In this document: positions 1-6,545 of the stretch, in pieces | How positions within the stretch are numbered: the stretch's first letter is position 1 | How the letters are laid out: each line of letters opens with the position of its first letter | Source: Gemmatimonadaceae bacterium | Lineage (GTDB): Bacteria > Gemmatimonadota > Gemmatimonadetes > Gemmatimonadales > Gemmatimonadaceae | Direction: 5' to 3' | NCBI GenBank assembly: GCA_013816695.1 | Contig: JACDDZ010000055.1 | Coordinates: forward strand, 1 to 9,407 | Length of the DNA stretch: 9,407 nucleotides | Position numbers and translations under genes: made by a program | The notes under the pieces: generated by a model | Database searches by the model: none | What the model was told of the DNA's origin: nothing | The model's input: the letters and a program-made list of their open reading frames with translations, nothing else

Positions 1-452
1 CCGAGGAGATGGGCCAGTGGCATGCCGTGAATGTTTCCTGTTTCTGAAGAATCTGTTGTGTGAATGTCGGCGTGAGCGTCGAGCCAGATGAGTCCTATTC
101 GTTGACCGCGATCGTGAAACGCGCTGGCTACACCAGCAACTGAACCAGCGGCGAGCGAATGGTCTCCGCCGAGGGAAAGGGGAACGAAGCCATCCCTGAC
201 CGCGTCTTCCGTCTCTGTAGCCAGCTCGCGGCACACATCGACTATGGCTGATAGATACGACGTGTTCTTTCCGCGGGCCGTCAGGTCTTCGCGGCGGGCT
301 ACACCAAGGTTTCCTATGTCGTCGACTTCGTGTCCCATCGCACTCAGGCGCTCACATAGCTGCGCAATGCGAAGCGCTGACGGACCCATGTCGACTCCAC
401 GCCGGCTTGCGCCAAGGTCAAGCGGAACTCCAATAGTGCGTATTCGGGTCAT
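1..452 (-). CDS. rocF: Arginase, N-terminal half (cut by window edge)
   Basis: Hydrolyses L-arginine to ornithine and urea in the cytoplasm, using a binuclear Mn2+ centre. The reverse strand reads without a stop from an ATG at 452 to the window edge, giving 150 complete codons. An in-frame TAA upstream leaves no other ATG. Visible family motifs are SRRGVDMGPSALR (residues 16-28), GGDHS (95-99, with Mn ligand His98), DAHAD (125-129, with ligands Asp125, His127 and Asp129) and SETGNIHGMP (136-145). The last two Asp ligands and the C-terminal half lie outside the window, so an intact gene cannot be confirmed; bacterial arginases are about 300 residues. The GVDMGPSALR stretch favours arginase over agmatinase or formiminoglutamase. 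There is no good Shine-Dalgarno; a TAGTAT -10-like hexamer sits only 8 nt before the ATG, so a very short or absent leader is possible. It is divergent from the tRNA-Pro gene. Confidence 0.93.
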   Translation of the reverse strand, partial: MTRIRTIGVPLDLGASRRGVDMGPSALRIAQLCERLSAMGHEVDDIGNLGVARREDLTARGKNTSYLSAIVDVCRELATETEDAVRDGFVPLSLGGDHSLAAGSVAGVASAFHDRGQRIGLIWLDAHADIHTTDSSETGNIHGMPLAHLL

Positions 453-471
453 GCCTAAGGATACTACGGGA

Positions 472-490
472 TCAACTTCGCGTTAGTTGA
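472..490 (-). promoter_or_regulatory. Inverted repeat, possible operator of the arginase gene
   Basis: TCAACT and AGTTGA form perfect 6-bp arms around a 7-bp spacer, centred about 30 bp upstream of the arginase ATG. If the TAGTAT at 461-466 (minus strand) is the -10 element, this dyad covers the -35 position, as a repressor or activator site would. It does not match the ArgR box I know. Six-bp arms can arise by chance. Confidence 0.25.
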
Positions 491-518
491 CGCACAATCC
501 TGTCATCTTGCTACAAGG

Positions 519-536
519 CCGCTCGTAGTCGAGCGG
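519..536. repeat. Short perfect hairpin between arginase and tRNA-Pro
   Basis: CCGCTCG, loop TAGT, then CGAGCGG: a 7-bp perfect GC-rich stem with a 4-nt loop. It lies 19 bp upstream of the tRNA promoter's -35 box and about 70 bp upstream of the arginase start. Neither side carries a T run, so it is not an intrinsic terminator. It could be a protein-binding dyad serving either divergent gene. Confidence 0.4.
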
Positions 537-554
537 ATGGGGGGACTGCTTCGA

Positions 555-583
555 TTGACTGGGAACCCTGCTCCGGGTATGAT
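555..583 (+). promoter_or_regulatory. Sigma-70 type promoter of tRNA-Pro
   Basis: TTGACT (555-560) and TATGAT (578-583) are each one mismatch from the -35 and -10 consensus and are separated by exactly 17 bp. Transcription would start near 590, about 20 nt before the mature tRNA. The following segment, TGGGATTCCCCC, is GC-rich, as in discriminators of growth-rate-controlled stable RNA promoters; that regulatory reading is inference. Confidence 0.8.
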
Positions 584-610
584 TGGGATTCCCCCTGAAA
601 GTGGGAAAAT

Positions 611-684
611 CGGGGCGTAGCGTAGCCCGGTAGCGCGCCTGCTTCGGGAGCAGGAGGTCGCTGGTTCAAATCCAGTCGCCCCGA
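611..684 (+). tRNA. trnP: tRNA-Pro (anticodon CGG)
   Basis: The 74-nt sequence folds as a cloverleaf. The acceptor is CGGGGCG (611-617) with CGCCCCG (677-683) and discriminator A684. The D-stem is GCGT/GCGC around AGCCCGGTA. The anticodon stem is CCTGC/GCAGG with loop TTCGGGA, giving anticodon CGG at 645-647. The variable loop is AGGTC and the T loop TTCAAAT. A C1-G72 start pair is typical of bacterial tRNA-Pro. The 3' end reads CTA after the discriminator, so CCA is not encoded and must be added after transcription. It decodes CCG, a common proline codon in GC-rich genomes. Confidence 0.97.
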
Positions 685-697
685 CTAAGATAGCTTG

Positions 698-733
698 AAG
701 CCCTGCAATGATTTCTGTTGCGGGGCTTTTTCT
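698..733 (+). terminator. Intrinsic terminator of tRNA-Pro
   Basis: AAGCCCTGCAA (698-708) pairs with TTGCGGGGCTT (718-728) over 11 bp, with one T-G wobble and a 9-nt loop, and runs into TTTTT (727-731) then CTT. It begins 14 nt after the tRNA discriminator base. Its far end touches the stop codon of the convergent DUF4403-like gene. On the minus strand the same hairpin lacks a following T run, so it would be a weak terminator for that gene. Confidence 0.88.
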
Positions 734-2235
734 TACTTCCGGGAACCGCCCTGCCTGATCGTGAGTTGCGCATTCGCATCCGCTTGTGCGCGAAGCGCGA
801 TGCCGGAGCGCAGTGCGTGGACAGCCAGACCTTTCACGTCCGTCACTTCAGCGGTCAGTCGCACTCCCGGCGCAAGCTCCCGGTTCAGACCTTCCTGCAA
901 ATGAGCGCGTCCGGTCGCAATCACATCCCCAACCGGCCACCTCGCATGGGTTCTGAAAAACGTCCTGACGTCGTCGTGCTTGAGCCACTCGAATCCGCTT
1001 ACCAGACTATTGGCTGACGCGACGTCGTACTCGAGGTCAGGAACGAATAATTCACGGGAAACCGGATCGTATACCGGCGTACCGACAAAAAAAACGTGGG
1101 CCCGCGCGGATCCAGCGAGCCGGAGTTCGAGAGCAAGCTTGCCGCTGCCAATTCCAAACAATCGCGCCTCCTTCACCACGAGCTTCCGCCCGGCACGCTC
1201 CACCGTTTTTCCGACAAGCTGCTCCTGAACCAGTCGAGTCGCCACGTCGTAGCCGAGAATTGCTTCCAGAAGAACGTGCAGGCCGTCGCCGACCGCGGCA
1301 GAGTCGAGCGGCGGAAGCTGTGCGTTCCCTTCGGCGGGCCGGTTCCCCGTTACTACTCTCGGAGACGCCGAAAATCCGAGGGCGGTTACCAGTGTACGCC
1401 TGGTCCCGAGCGACTTGCCCATTCTCACGGCAGTTGGATTCAGTTTGAGCCAAACATTGTCAGTGAGCTGAATCGGCTTTTGAAGCAACAGCCACCACTC
1501 CTCGAACCGCGGACGGATGGCCACAGCCGCGATCTTTTCATCAATGAATGAGCGTTTCTCCTCCAGCAAACTACGAGTGGCGCCAATTACGCGAGAAGTA
1601 ACGTCTATGCTCAACACCGTGACGCGGCACAGGTCGCGCTTATCCTCACTGAAAGGCGCCACCCGCACGATGCGGGAACGCCCCCTGAGTTTCCAGTCAG
1701 AAGTGATACGAAGCGGCGCGGCGATCTCGATTACGGCGCGGGGGCGCTCGTTGTCTATTCCACACGATGCGCTGACCTCGGGCGCAAAGCGCGAGTCGTA
1801 CCAACCTCTCCCCACGTAATGAACGACAGCGGTGATATGCGCGGTCTGCCCATCCAGTGAAACGCGAAAAGGATCGCGCGACGCTTCAAAAGCGATGTGC
1901 ATGCGCGGGCGTTCCGGAACTGCCTGCCTCTTGCTGATGTTCCCGAATCGCGTAGGCACCGCCTTCTCCATGGCCGCGATCACCGGTGCGAGATCATACG
2001 TTAGTGGGATGTCGAGCGTAGAGGATGCAAGCGGCGAAACAGTGTCAGCGTCGGCCGTTATCGCAGGTGCCGGTGCGTCAACGCCAGTCCGATCGCAGCC
2101 GGTGGCCAAAATGGATGCCGCGAGTAAAGCGGCGCATTTAACACCTTGGCGTCTCACGCCCCGGCTATGCCGCGAAGGAATCAACAAGAGCCAGCGCGCG
2201 GGCACGTTAGCTCGATGGCTACCTTCTCGGCTCAT
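733..2235 (-). CDS. DUF4403-family lipoprotein
   Basis: A 500-codon reading frame whose product resembles DUF4403 proteins, a family of unknown function. The match rests on the IPLTYDLAPVIAAMEKAVP segment (residues 75-94) and the C-terminal pattern (about 436-500) of a predicted helix, LQEGLNREL, followed by alternating strands. This is recognition by eye and was not searched. An N-terminal hydrophobic stretch ends in LLAASILATGC with Cys47, a slightly imperfect lipobox, so the protein is probably an exported lipoprotein. The ATG at 2235 leaves an unusually long 46-residue leader. A GTG at 2157 would give a normal 20-residue signal peptide (VRRQGVKCAALLAAS...), but neither start has a clear Shine-Dalgarno. 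The gene lies 65 bp downstream of the HEVAH lipoprotein, on the same strand and with no terminator between, so co-transcription is plausible. It ends against the tRNA terminator. Confidence 0.78.
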   Translation of the reverse strand: MSREGSHRANVPARWLLLIPSRHSRGVRRQGVKCAALLAASILATGCDRTGVDAPAPAITADADTVSPLASSTLDIPLTYDLAPVIAAMEKAVPTRFGNISKRQAVPERPRMHIAFEASRDPFRVSLDGQTAHITAVVHYVGRGWYDSRFAPEVSASCGIDNERPRAVIEIAAPLRITSDWKLRGRSRIVRVAPFSEDKRDLCRVTVLSIDVTSRVIGATRSLLEEKRSFIDEKIAAVAIRPRFEEWWLLLQKPIQLTDNVWLKLNPTAVRMGKSLGTRRTLVTALGFSASPRVVTGNRPAEGNAQLPPLDSAAVGDGLHVLLEAILGYDVATRLVQEQLVGKTVERAGRKLVVKEARLFGIGSGKLALELRLAGSARAHVFFVGTPVYDPVSRELFVPDLEYDVASANSLVSGFEWLKHDDVRTFFRTHARWPVGDVIATGRAHLQEGLNRELAPGVRLTAEVTDVKGLAVHALRSGIALRAQADANAQLTIRQGGSRK

Positions 2236-2237
2236 AC

Positions 2238-2266
2238 CGCTAAACTGCGTTCCACATTCGCTAAAC
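2238..2266 (-). promoter_or_regulatory. Pair of 8-bp direct repeats with 21-bp period
   Basis: Read on the minus strand, GTTTAGCG occurs at 2266-2259 and again at 2245-2238, exactly 21 bp (two helical turns) apart. The proximal copy is 2 bp from the ATG at 2235. If translation starts at the GTG at 2157, the repeats sit about 80 bp upstream, a normal operator position. The arrangement parallels the repeats before the neighbouring lipoprotein gene. No protein is known to bind it. Confidence 0.35.
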
Positions 2267-2300
2267 GCAAACGGCTTTGCAACTGGCGGGGCCTTTTTTG

Positions 2301-2893
2301 TTATAGCCAGCCGCAGCGGCCCGCGTACTCCTCCGCACTCCAGTCCAGGAGAGGGTCCTCCGACGCGCCAAGGGTGTGGGCGACCTCGTGCCGGAAGGTC
2401 CGAACTTTCTCATCAAGGGAACGGACATTCAGGTCAGTGAGACGGCGGGCAATACGAATCTGCCAGAGACGATCGGTTCTGTAGGAATGACCGACTCCGT
2501 AGTACCTCATTTGACCCACCTGGGATACAAGAGCACGCGGATACATCATGACCTGCGGAAGACTGCGAGTCATTGCCGCCGAAAGATTCCTGCAGTGCAC
2601 ATTTGAATGCGATGCCAGGCGCGCCATTTCAGCGCGAAATGCAGATCTTCATCAGGACTGGGCAGCCCCACTGAACAAATGGGCAGGTTCTCGGCGACTC
2701 CCTTGCAGCCGAGCCTGTCCGCGTCGGCGGGTGCTACGCGCTCGTAAACCTCTTTCTCCATCAATGCGACACTGATGGTGAGCCACTGGACGTGCGGCAA
2801 CTGCGTCTCGCGCGTACGGTGAACGCACGCACCGAGTGGGAAAAGCGAAGCAAATGCAAACAGGAACCCTCTCATTCGCTTAATGATTGTCAT
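2301..2893 (-). pseudogene. Small lipoprotein with HEVAH zinc-protease motif, split by a frameshift
   Basis: Two overlapping minus-strand frames together read as one protein of about 197 residues. The 5' frame starts MTIIKRMRGF and has a textbook lipobox, LGAC, with Cys23, then runs to PDEDLH near 2639 before drifting to a stop at 2570. The other frame continues naturally as FRAEMARLASHSNVHC and ends at 2301. Adding one T to the TTT run at 2637-2639 joins them (CAT TTT CGC GCT). The C-terminal part carries HEVAHTLGASED (HEVAH codons at 2390-2376), which fits HExxHxxGxx with an acidic residue in the third-ligand place, like metzincin metalloproteases. The product would be a surface-anchored peptidase or a relic of one. 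The family is not recognised. The start at 2893 is a choice: ATGs at 2905 and 2875 and a TTG at 2911 are also in frame, and none has a good Shine-Dalgarno. It could be a true pseudogene, a sequencing error, or programmed slippage. Confidence 0.6.
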
Positions 2894-2910
2894 TTGCGCA
2901 GACATTGGCA

Positions 2911-2940
2911 AACTACGTAATCCCGCGGCTCAACTACGTA
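2911..2940 (-). promoter_or_regulatory. Pair of 9-bp direct repeats with 21-bp period
   Basis: AACTACGTA lies at 2911-2919 and at 2932-2940, again exactly 21 bp apart, just upstream of the HEVAH lipoprotein. Each copy contains the palindrome TACGTA. On the coding strand the copies read TACGTAGTT, with AGTTT 4 nt before the ATG at 2905. A DNA-binding protein could contact both copies on the same helix face. No convincing -10/-35 pair was seen nearby. Confidence 0.4.
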
Positions 2941-3006
2941 GAGTGTCCGATGTTCCAGGTCGCACACATCCGCCATCCTGCATTCAACCTGACCCTGGAG
3001 AAGTGG

Positions 3007-3390
3007 ATGCAAACCGCAAGGCTCGCAATGGTTCGAAGGACCAAGCTCGATCTCGCTCAATGGATTGCCGCCGGGATTGGACAGTGCCGAAATCCCGCCA
3101 CGTCACAGTGCCTTGCGAGATACGCCGCGGCACAACTTGAGTCGGCGGCACTCATTCCAGTCACCGGCGCTCCGGAGCGAAATCACCAGGGGACAGAATC
3201 ACTTCTTCGGCGCGAGCTAAAACATTCGCATGGATCCCGGGAGCGCGACTGTGTCCTGATCCTTGCGCGGGTTTCACGCGCTATGGTGGCCGCTCTCGCC
3301 GATAACCGGCCGCGACATCCAGCCATCGCTCACCTGATCAGGCATGAGGCGCTGGCGTCGCGACAGATCAGAGCCCTTTCTCGCGGATGA
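3007..3390 (+). CDS. Hypothetical protein, weak candidate
   Basis: A 127-codon plus-strand frame in the otherwise empty stretch between the LAL regulator and the HEVAH lipoprotein. Its ATG is preceded by GGAG at 2997-3000 with 6-nt spacing, one of the better ribosome binding sites in the window. The frame is open further upstream to a TTG at 2887. The product is basic, has no signal peptide or membrane segment, and matches no family I recognise. It runs 23 bp into the 3' end of the convergent LAL gene, which argues against it. The minus strand here is broken by stops in the frames examined. Codon choice is not obviously non-coding. If this is not a gene, the region 2941-3367 holds nothing I can name. 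Confidence 0.3.
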   Translation: MQTARLAMVRRTKLDLAQWIAAGIGQCRNPATSQCLARYAAAQLESAALIPVTGAPERNHQGTESLLRRELKHSHGSRERDCVLILARVSRAMVAALADNRPRHPAIAHLIRHEALASRQIRALSRG

Positions 3391-6300
3391 AATCCGTGAG
3401 TGCCCCGCGCGAATCGACACCGACCTTCATGAAAATATTCGAGAGATGCGTACTGACTGTGCGCGCAGAGATATCGAGTGCAGTACCGATTTCCTTGTTC
3501 GATTTTCTCTCTGACACCATGCGCGCTATCTCAAGCTCGCGACCGGTCAGGCCTGCCGCGCCCGACGAAACGACCTTTGCCGGCGGACGTGCGCCGAGCT
3601 CGCGTAGCTGTTCGCGTACAGCCTCCAGCTCGGAGCGGGCACCGAGCCGTGCGAGAACATCGTGCGCACGCTTCAGCTCCTTGCGGGCTGATTCGGTGTC
3701 GCCGGAATCGATCAGTGCGCGACCCAGGTGACGACGCAGCACTGCAGCTGAAGCAGGAATCTGGAGCTCGTCCATCTTCTCGGCCGCGCTGCGGAGCAGC
3801 AGTGAGCCACCGGCTGGATTGTTGTCACGCAACATTATCAGTAGACCGTCGCAGGCATCCGCCCACGCGAGTCCAAGTGCATGACCCAGCCGCTGGGCAT
3901 CGCTCCGCATCCGCCTGGAGTGCATCTCGGCTTTATCCCACTGCCTCGCCCAAAGCGCCGCTTCGCCGACAACAGGCAGCAACCATTGCAGGGCCCACGC
4001 GGCGTATCCGGCGCGATCGGCAATTGCGAGCCCCGCTTCACCTACCGCAATTGCTTCCGCGTAGTTGCGCGTATGCAGGTGGAAAGATGCCATCCCGTGA
4101 TGTGCGGGGACTACCGATGGAATCTCTCCCTGCTCTCGCGCCGATCCTGCGCGGGAAAGGGTCCATGCTTCCTCGAGGAGCGGCCTCGCTTTCTCCGAAT
4201 CACCGCGCCACAGGTGAACCAGGGCAGTCCAGACAAGGAGGCGCGGCAATAAACCGTGCTGCCCAAATGCGCGCGCCATCCCAATCGCTTCCTCTCCCTG
4301 TTTCAGGCCCTTCTCCCAATCGCCTGTTCCGCTGAGATACTGAACAGAAATTTCTGCAGTCCATATTGGAAGAATTGGAGATCCAAGCTCCTCGTTCAGC
4401 ACGCGGACTGCAGCGAGATGCTGCGCCACGCCGCTTGCGTCGCCGGACAATCCGGAAAGGACCGACATTCCCCAGTGGGCAGTCCACTCGAGCATTTTCT
4501 GGCCCGAGGCCTTGGAGAATTCGAGGGCGCGGTGACCATGAGCCAGTGCCGTTTCCCGGGGGCCTGTCCAAGCGTACAACAGGAGCAGCGCGCGATGGAC
4601 GCGCGCAAGCAAGACATTGTCCCCGTTGCGTTCCGCAATCTGAAGTGCCTGCTCAGCACCCGACCTGGCCCTCCCAACGTCACCGATATCCTGCAACGCG
4701 ATTGCGCGAGCCAGATGAATCCGGACCGCGAGCGCGTCATCATGCGCGTCGCCTGCGATTTCCAACGCGTTATCGAAATGAGCAAGGGCATCCGGAAGCT
4801 GCGCACTCCAGTATGCACCCAACCCCATTCGATGTTCCGCCGACGCGACGGCTGCGAGATCGCCTGCACGCTGGGCCACGTCGCGAGAGAGAATCCAGAG
4901 CTCTGAAGCCTGGCTGTACTCGCCAGTTCGCTGCAGGGCGCGTGCGAGCCCGTTTACGATGGCCAGCCTGTCAGCAGCGGGGATTTCTTCGCCCATGGCG
5001 TCAGCGCGGTCGAGCGCGGCGCGTAAATATGTTGCCGCCTCCCGGTTTGCATACCGTTTGAGCGCAGCCAAACCGGCAACGCGCAGGTAACGAATTGCCT
5101 TTGGACTCGTTTCCGGCGTGTGTACGCGGGCATAGTGATAGGCAAGCTCGTCGGCATGTGCATCAGGGTTTCGTGAATACTTGTCCTCGAGTGCGACGGC
5201 GACTTTCGCGTGCATCATGCTGGCTCTTGCCCCACCAATTGCGGAGTAAAGCGTCTGCTGAAAGAGTGGATGCGCGAAGTCATATTCCGTTGGCGTTGCT
5301 GCGGTTATCTCCTGCATGATGCGCTGGGTGCGGAGGTCGTCGATCGCTCGGACGAGCTCATTTTCCTGGAAGCCGGATACCTTGAGCAGCGTATCGAAAT
5401 TCGCTCGCGTGCCAAGCACCGAGGCGAGCGAAGCCAGCTCGCGGGAAGTCGGCAGAAGGCGATCGAGACGCCCTTCGATTGCTTCGCGCACGGTTGCAGG
5501 AAGTGCAAGCGATTCAGGATCCCAGCCGTTCCACGCTGATCCACTTTTTCCGCTATGACCTGACACAATCAGATCCTTCAGGATCTCATCGACAAAGAAG
5601 GGATTCCCCAGTGTGCGTTCAAAAAGAATCCCACCGAGCTTTTCGACAACGTCCGCACCCAGAGCAAATGTGCGCTGAATGATCTCCGAGACATCTACCA
5701 GTGTGAGTGGCGCGAGCTGCAGGCGAGCCGCCGCCTCGATGGCGAGCAGGGATTGTTCCGTAGACTTGAGAACTGCGTTCGAGTCGCGTTCCGCGAGGTT
5801 GTATGTTCCGATCAGGAGTATGCGCTGTCCGGTCGCGTGCCTGGCGACGAAGTGCAGGAGCTCGAGGGACGACTCATCCGCCCATTGGAGATTTTCCAGA
5901 ATCAGCAGCAGCGGCTGCTTTTGTGCGAGCTTGCCGAGAAGTTGGGAAAAATTCCAGAGCATGCGCGCCTTGAATTCGGCGGGATCGTCGACCGTGGGCC
6001 TGGCGGTGCCGAGACTTTCAAGCGTTGGGAAAATGCTTCTAAGTTCTGGCGCCCCCCCACGCGAAAGCACTGCAAGCGCAGACGGCTGCAAGCTGCGTAG
6101 TGCTGGCAGCAGTGCGTCGGAAAAAATGGCAAATGGAATTCCGGTTTCGACAGGATATGCGCGGCCCATCGCGACCTTCCAGCCGTCCTTTTCGAGCCGC
6201 TCGGCAACTGCTTCGACAAGGCGTGTTTTTCCAAGGCCGCCTTCACCGGCGACAAACAGAGTGGAGCCCGCACCTGCCAACGCCCGGCTCGCCATGGCTT

Positions 6301-6469
6301 CGATCGCGCGAAGCTCGGCTGTTCGGCCTACGATAGGGTTCCTGTTCAGCACTTTCCGGGAATTGGCATTCCCAATGAAGCGGGGAACCCCGTAAACAGT
6401 CAAGCGAACCGGGAAGCCATTACGTTCTTCCAGTGCCCATTGTTTGCACCTTCGGCACCGGCTGATCAT
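3368..6469 (-). CDS. LAL-type (large ATP-binding LuxR) transcriptional regulator
   Basis: A 1033-residue cytoplasmic regulator, the size expected for LAL/MalT-like STAND proteins. These bind ATP, sense a ligand through their helical repeats and activate transcription. Domains in order: an N-terminal tail with a CxxC pair (Cys5, Cys8) of unknown role; the AAA module opening with NPIVGRTAEL (44-53); Walker A GEGGLGKT (75-82); a Walker B region LLLILENLQWAD (187-198); the motif ERTLGNPFFVDEIL (284-297), common in this family; FAHPLFQQTLYSAI (398-411); TPR-like helical repeats across about 460-960; and a GerE/LuxR helix-turn-helix at 974-1033 (LTGRELEIARMV, SNKEIG, then TVSTHLSNIFMKVGV). The ATG at 6469 is the furthest upstream start seen, with no good Shine-Dalgarno; a start nearer residue 23 or 44 cannot be excluded. 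It is divergent from the carrier operon with 76 bp between starts, which makes that operon a candidate target. Confidence 0.92.
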   Translation of the reverse strand: MISRCRRCKQWALEERNGFPVRLTVYGVPRFIGNANSRKVLNRNPIVGRTAELRAIEAMASRALAGAGSTLFVAGEGGLGKTRLVEAVAERLEKDGWKVAMGRAYPVETGIPFAIFSDALLPALRSLQPSALAVLSRGGAPELRSIFPTLESLGTARPTVDDPAEFKARMLWNFSQLLGKLAQKQPLLLILENLQWADESSLELLHFVARHATGQRILLIGTYNLAERDSNAVLKSTEQSLLAIEAAARLQLAPLTLVDVSEIIQRTFALGADVVEKLGGILFERTLGNPFFVDEILKDLIVSGHSGKSGSAWNGWDPESLALPATVREAIEGRLDRLLPTSRELASLASVLGTRANFDTLLKVSGFQENELVRAIDDLRTQRIMQEITAATPTEYDFAHPLFQQTLYSAIGGARASMMHAKVAVALEDKYSRNPDAHADELAYHYARVHTPETSPKAIRYLRVAGLAALKRYANREAATYLRAALDRADAMGEEIPAADRLAIVNGLARALQRTGEYSQASELWILSRDVAQRAGDLAAVASAEHRMGLGAYWSAQLPDALAHFDNALEIAGDAHDDALAVRIHLARAIALQDIGDVGRARSGAEQALQIAERNGDNVLLARVHRALLLLYAWTGPRETALAHGHRALEFSKASGQKMLEWTAHWGMSVLSGLSGDASGVAQHLAAVRVLNEELGSPILPIWTAEISVQYLSGTGDWEKGLKQGEEAIGMARAFGQHGLLPRLLVWTALVHLWRGDSEKARPLLEEAWTLSRAGSAREQGEIPSVVPAHHGMASFHLHTRNYAEAIAVGEAGLAIADRAGYAAWALQWLLPVVGEAALWARQWDKAEMHSRRMRSDAQRLGHALGLAWADACDGLLIMLRDNNPAGGSLLLRSAAEKMDELQIPASAAVLRRHLGRALIDSGDTESARKELKRAHDVLARLGARSELEAVREQLRELGARPPAKVVSSGAAGLTGRELEIARMVSERKSNKEIGTALDISARTVSTHLSNIFMKVGVDSRGALTDFIREKGL

Positions 6470-6545
6470 GCGCTCGCGCTCGCCGGAAAGAAAACTGTGG
6501 CGATCCTGGACGGCAGATAAGTACGCGCGGCGTTAGTTTCTCCGC
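6470..6545. promoter_or_regulatory. Divergent spacer between LAL regulator and carrier operon
   Basis: All control signals for both directions must fit in these 76 bp or lie within the coding starts. The best plus-strand pair seen is CTGTGG, 17 bp, TAAGTA, which is weak. No long dyad or Shine-Dalgarno was found before either start. A poor core promoter is compatible with activator dependence, but that is inference. Confidence 0.4.

Noticed and set aside
244..486. Plus-strand open frame across the arginase gene.
   Set aside because: It is antisense to a frame carrying all the expected arginase motifs, and its own product has no recognisable features.
698..733. The tRNA terminator as a bidirectional terminator for the DUF4403-like gene.
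   Set aside because: The hairpin is symmetric, but on the minus strand it is followed by CAAGC with no T run, so support for that direction is weak.
2271..2298. GC-rich stretch followed by six T on the plus strand, resembling a terminator.
   Set aside because: No plus-strand gene ends there, the possible stem (GGC with GGCC) is short, and on the transcribed minus strand the run is A, not T.
6052..6058. Run of seven C on the plus strand (seven G in the LAL coding strand), a possible phase-variation tract.
   Set aside because: The frame is intact through it (Arg-Gly-Gly-Ala-Pro) and seven bases is short for phase variation in a GC-rich gene.
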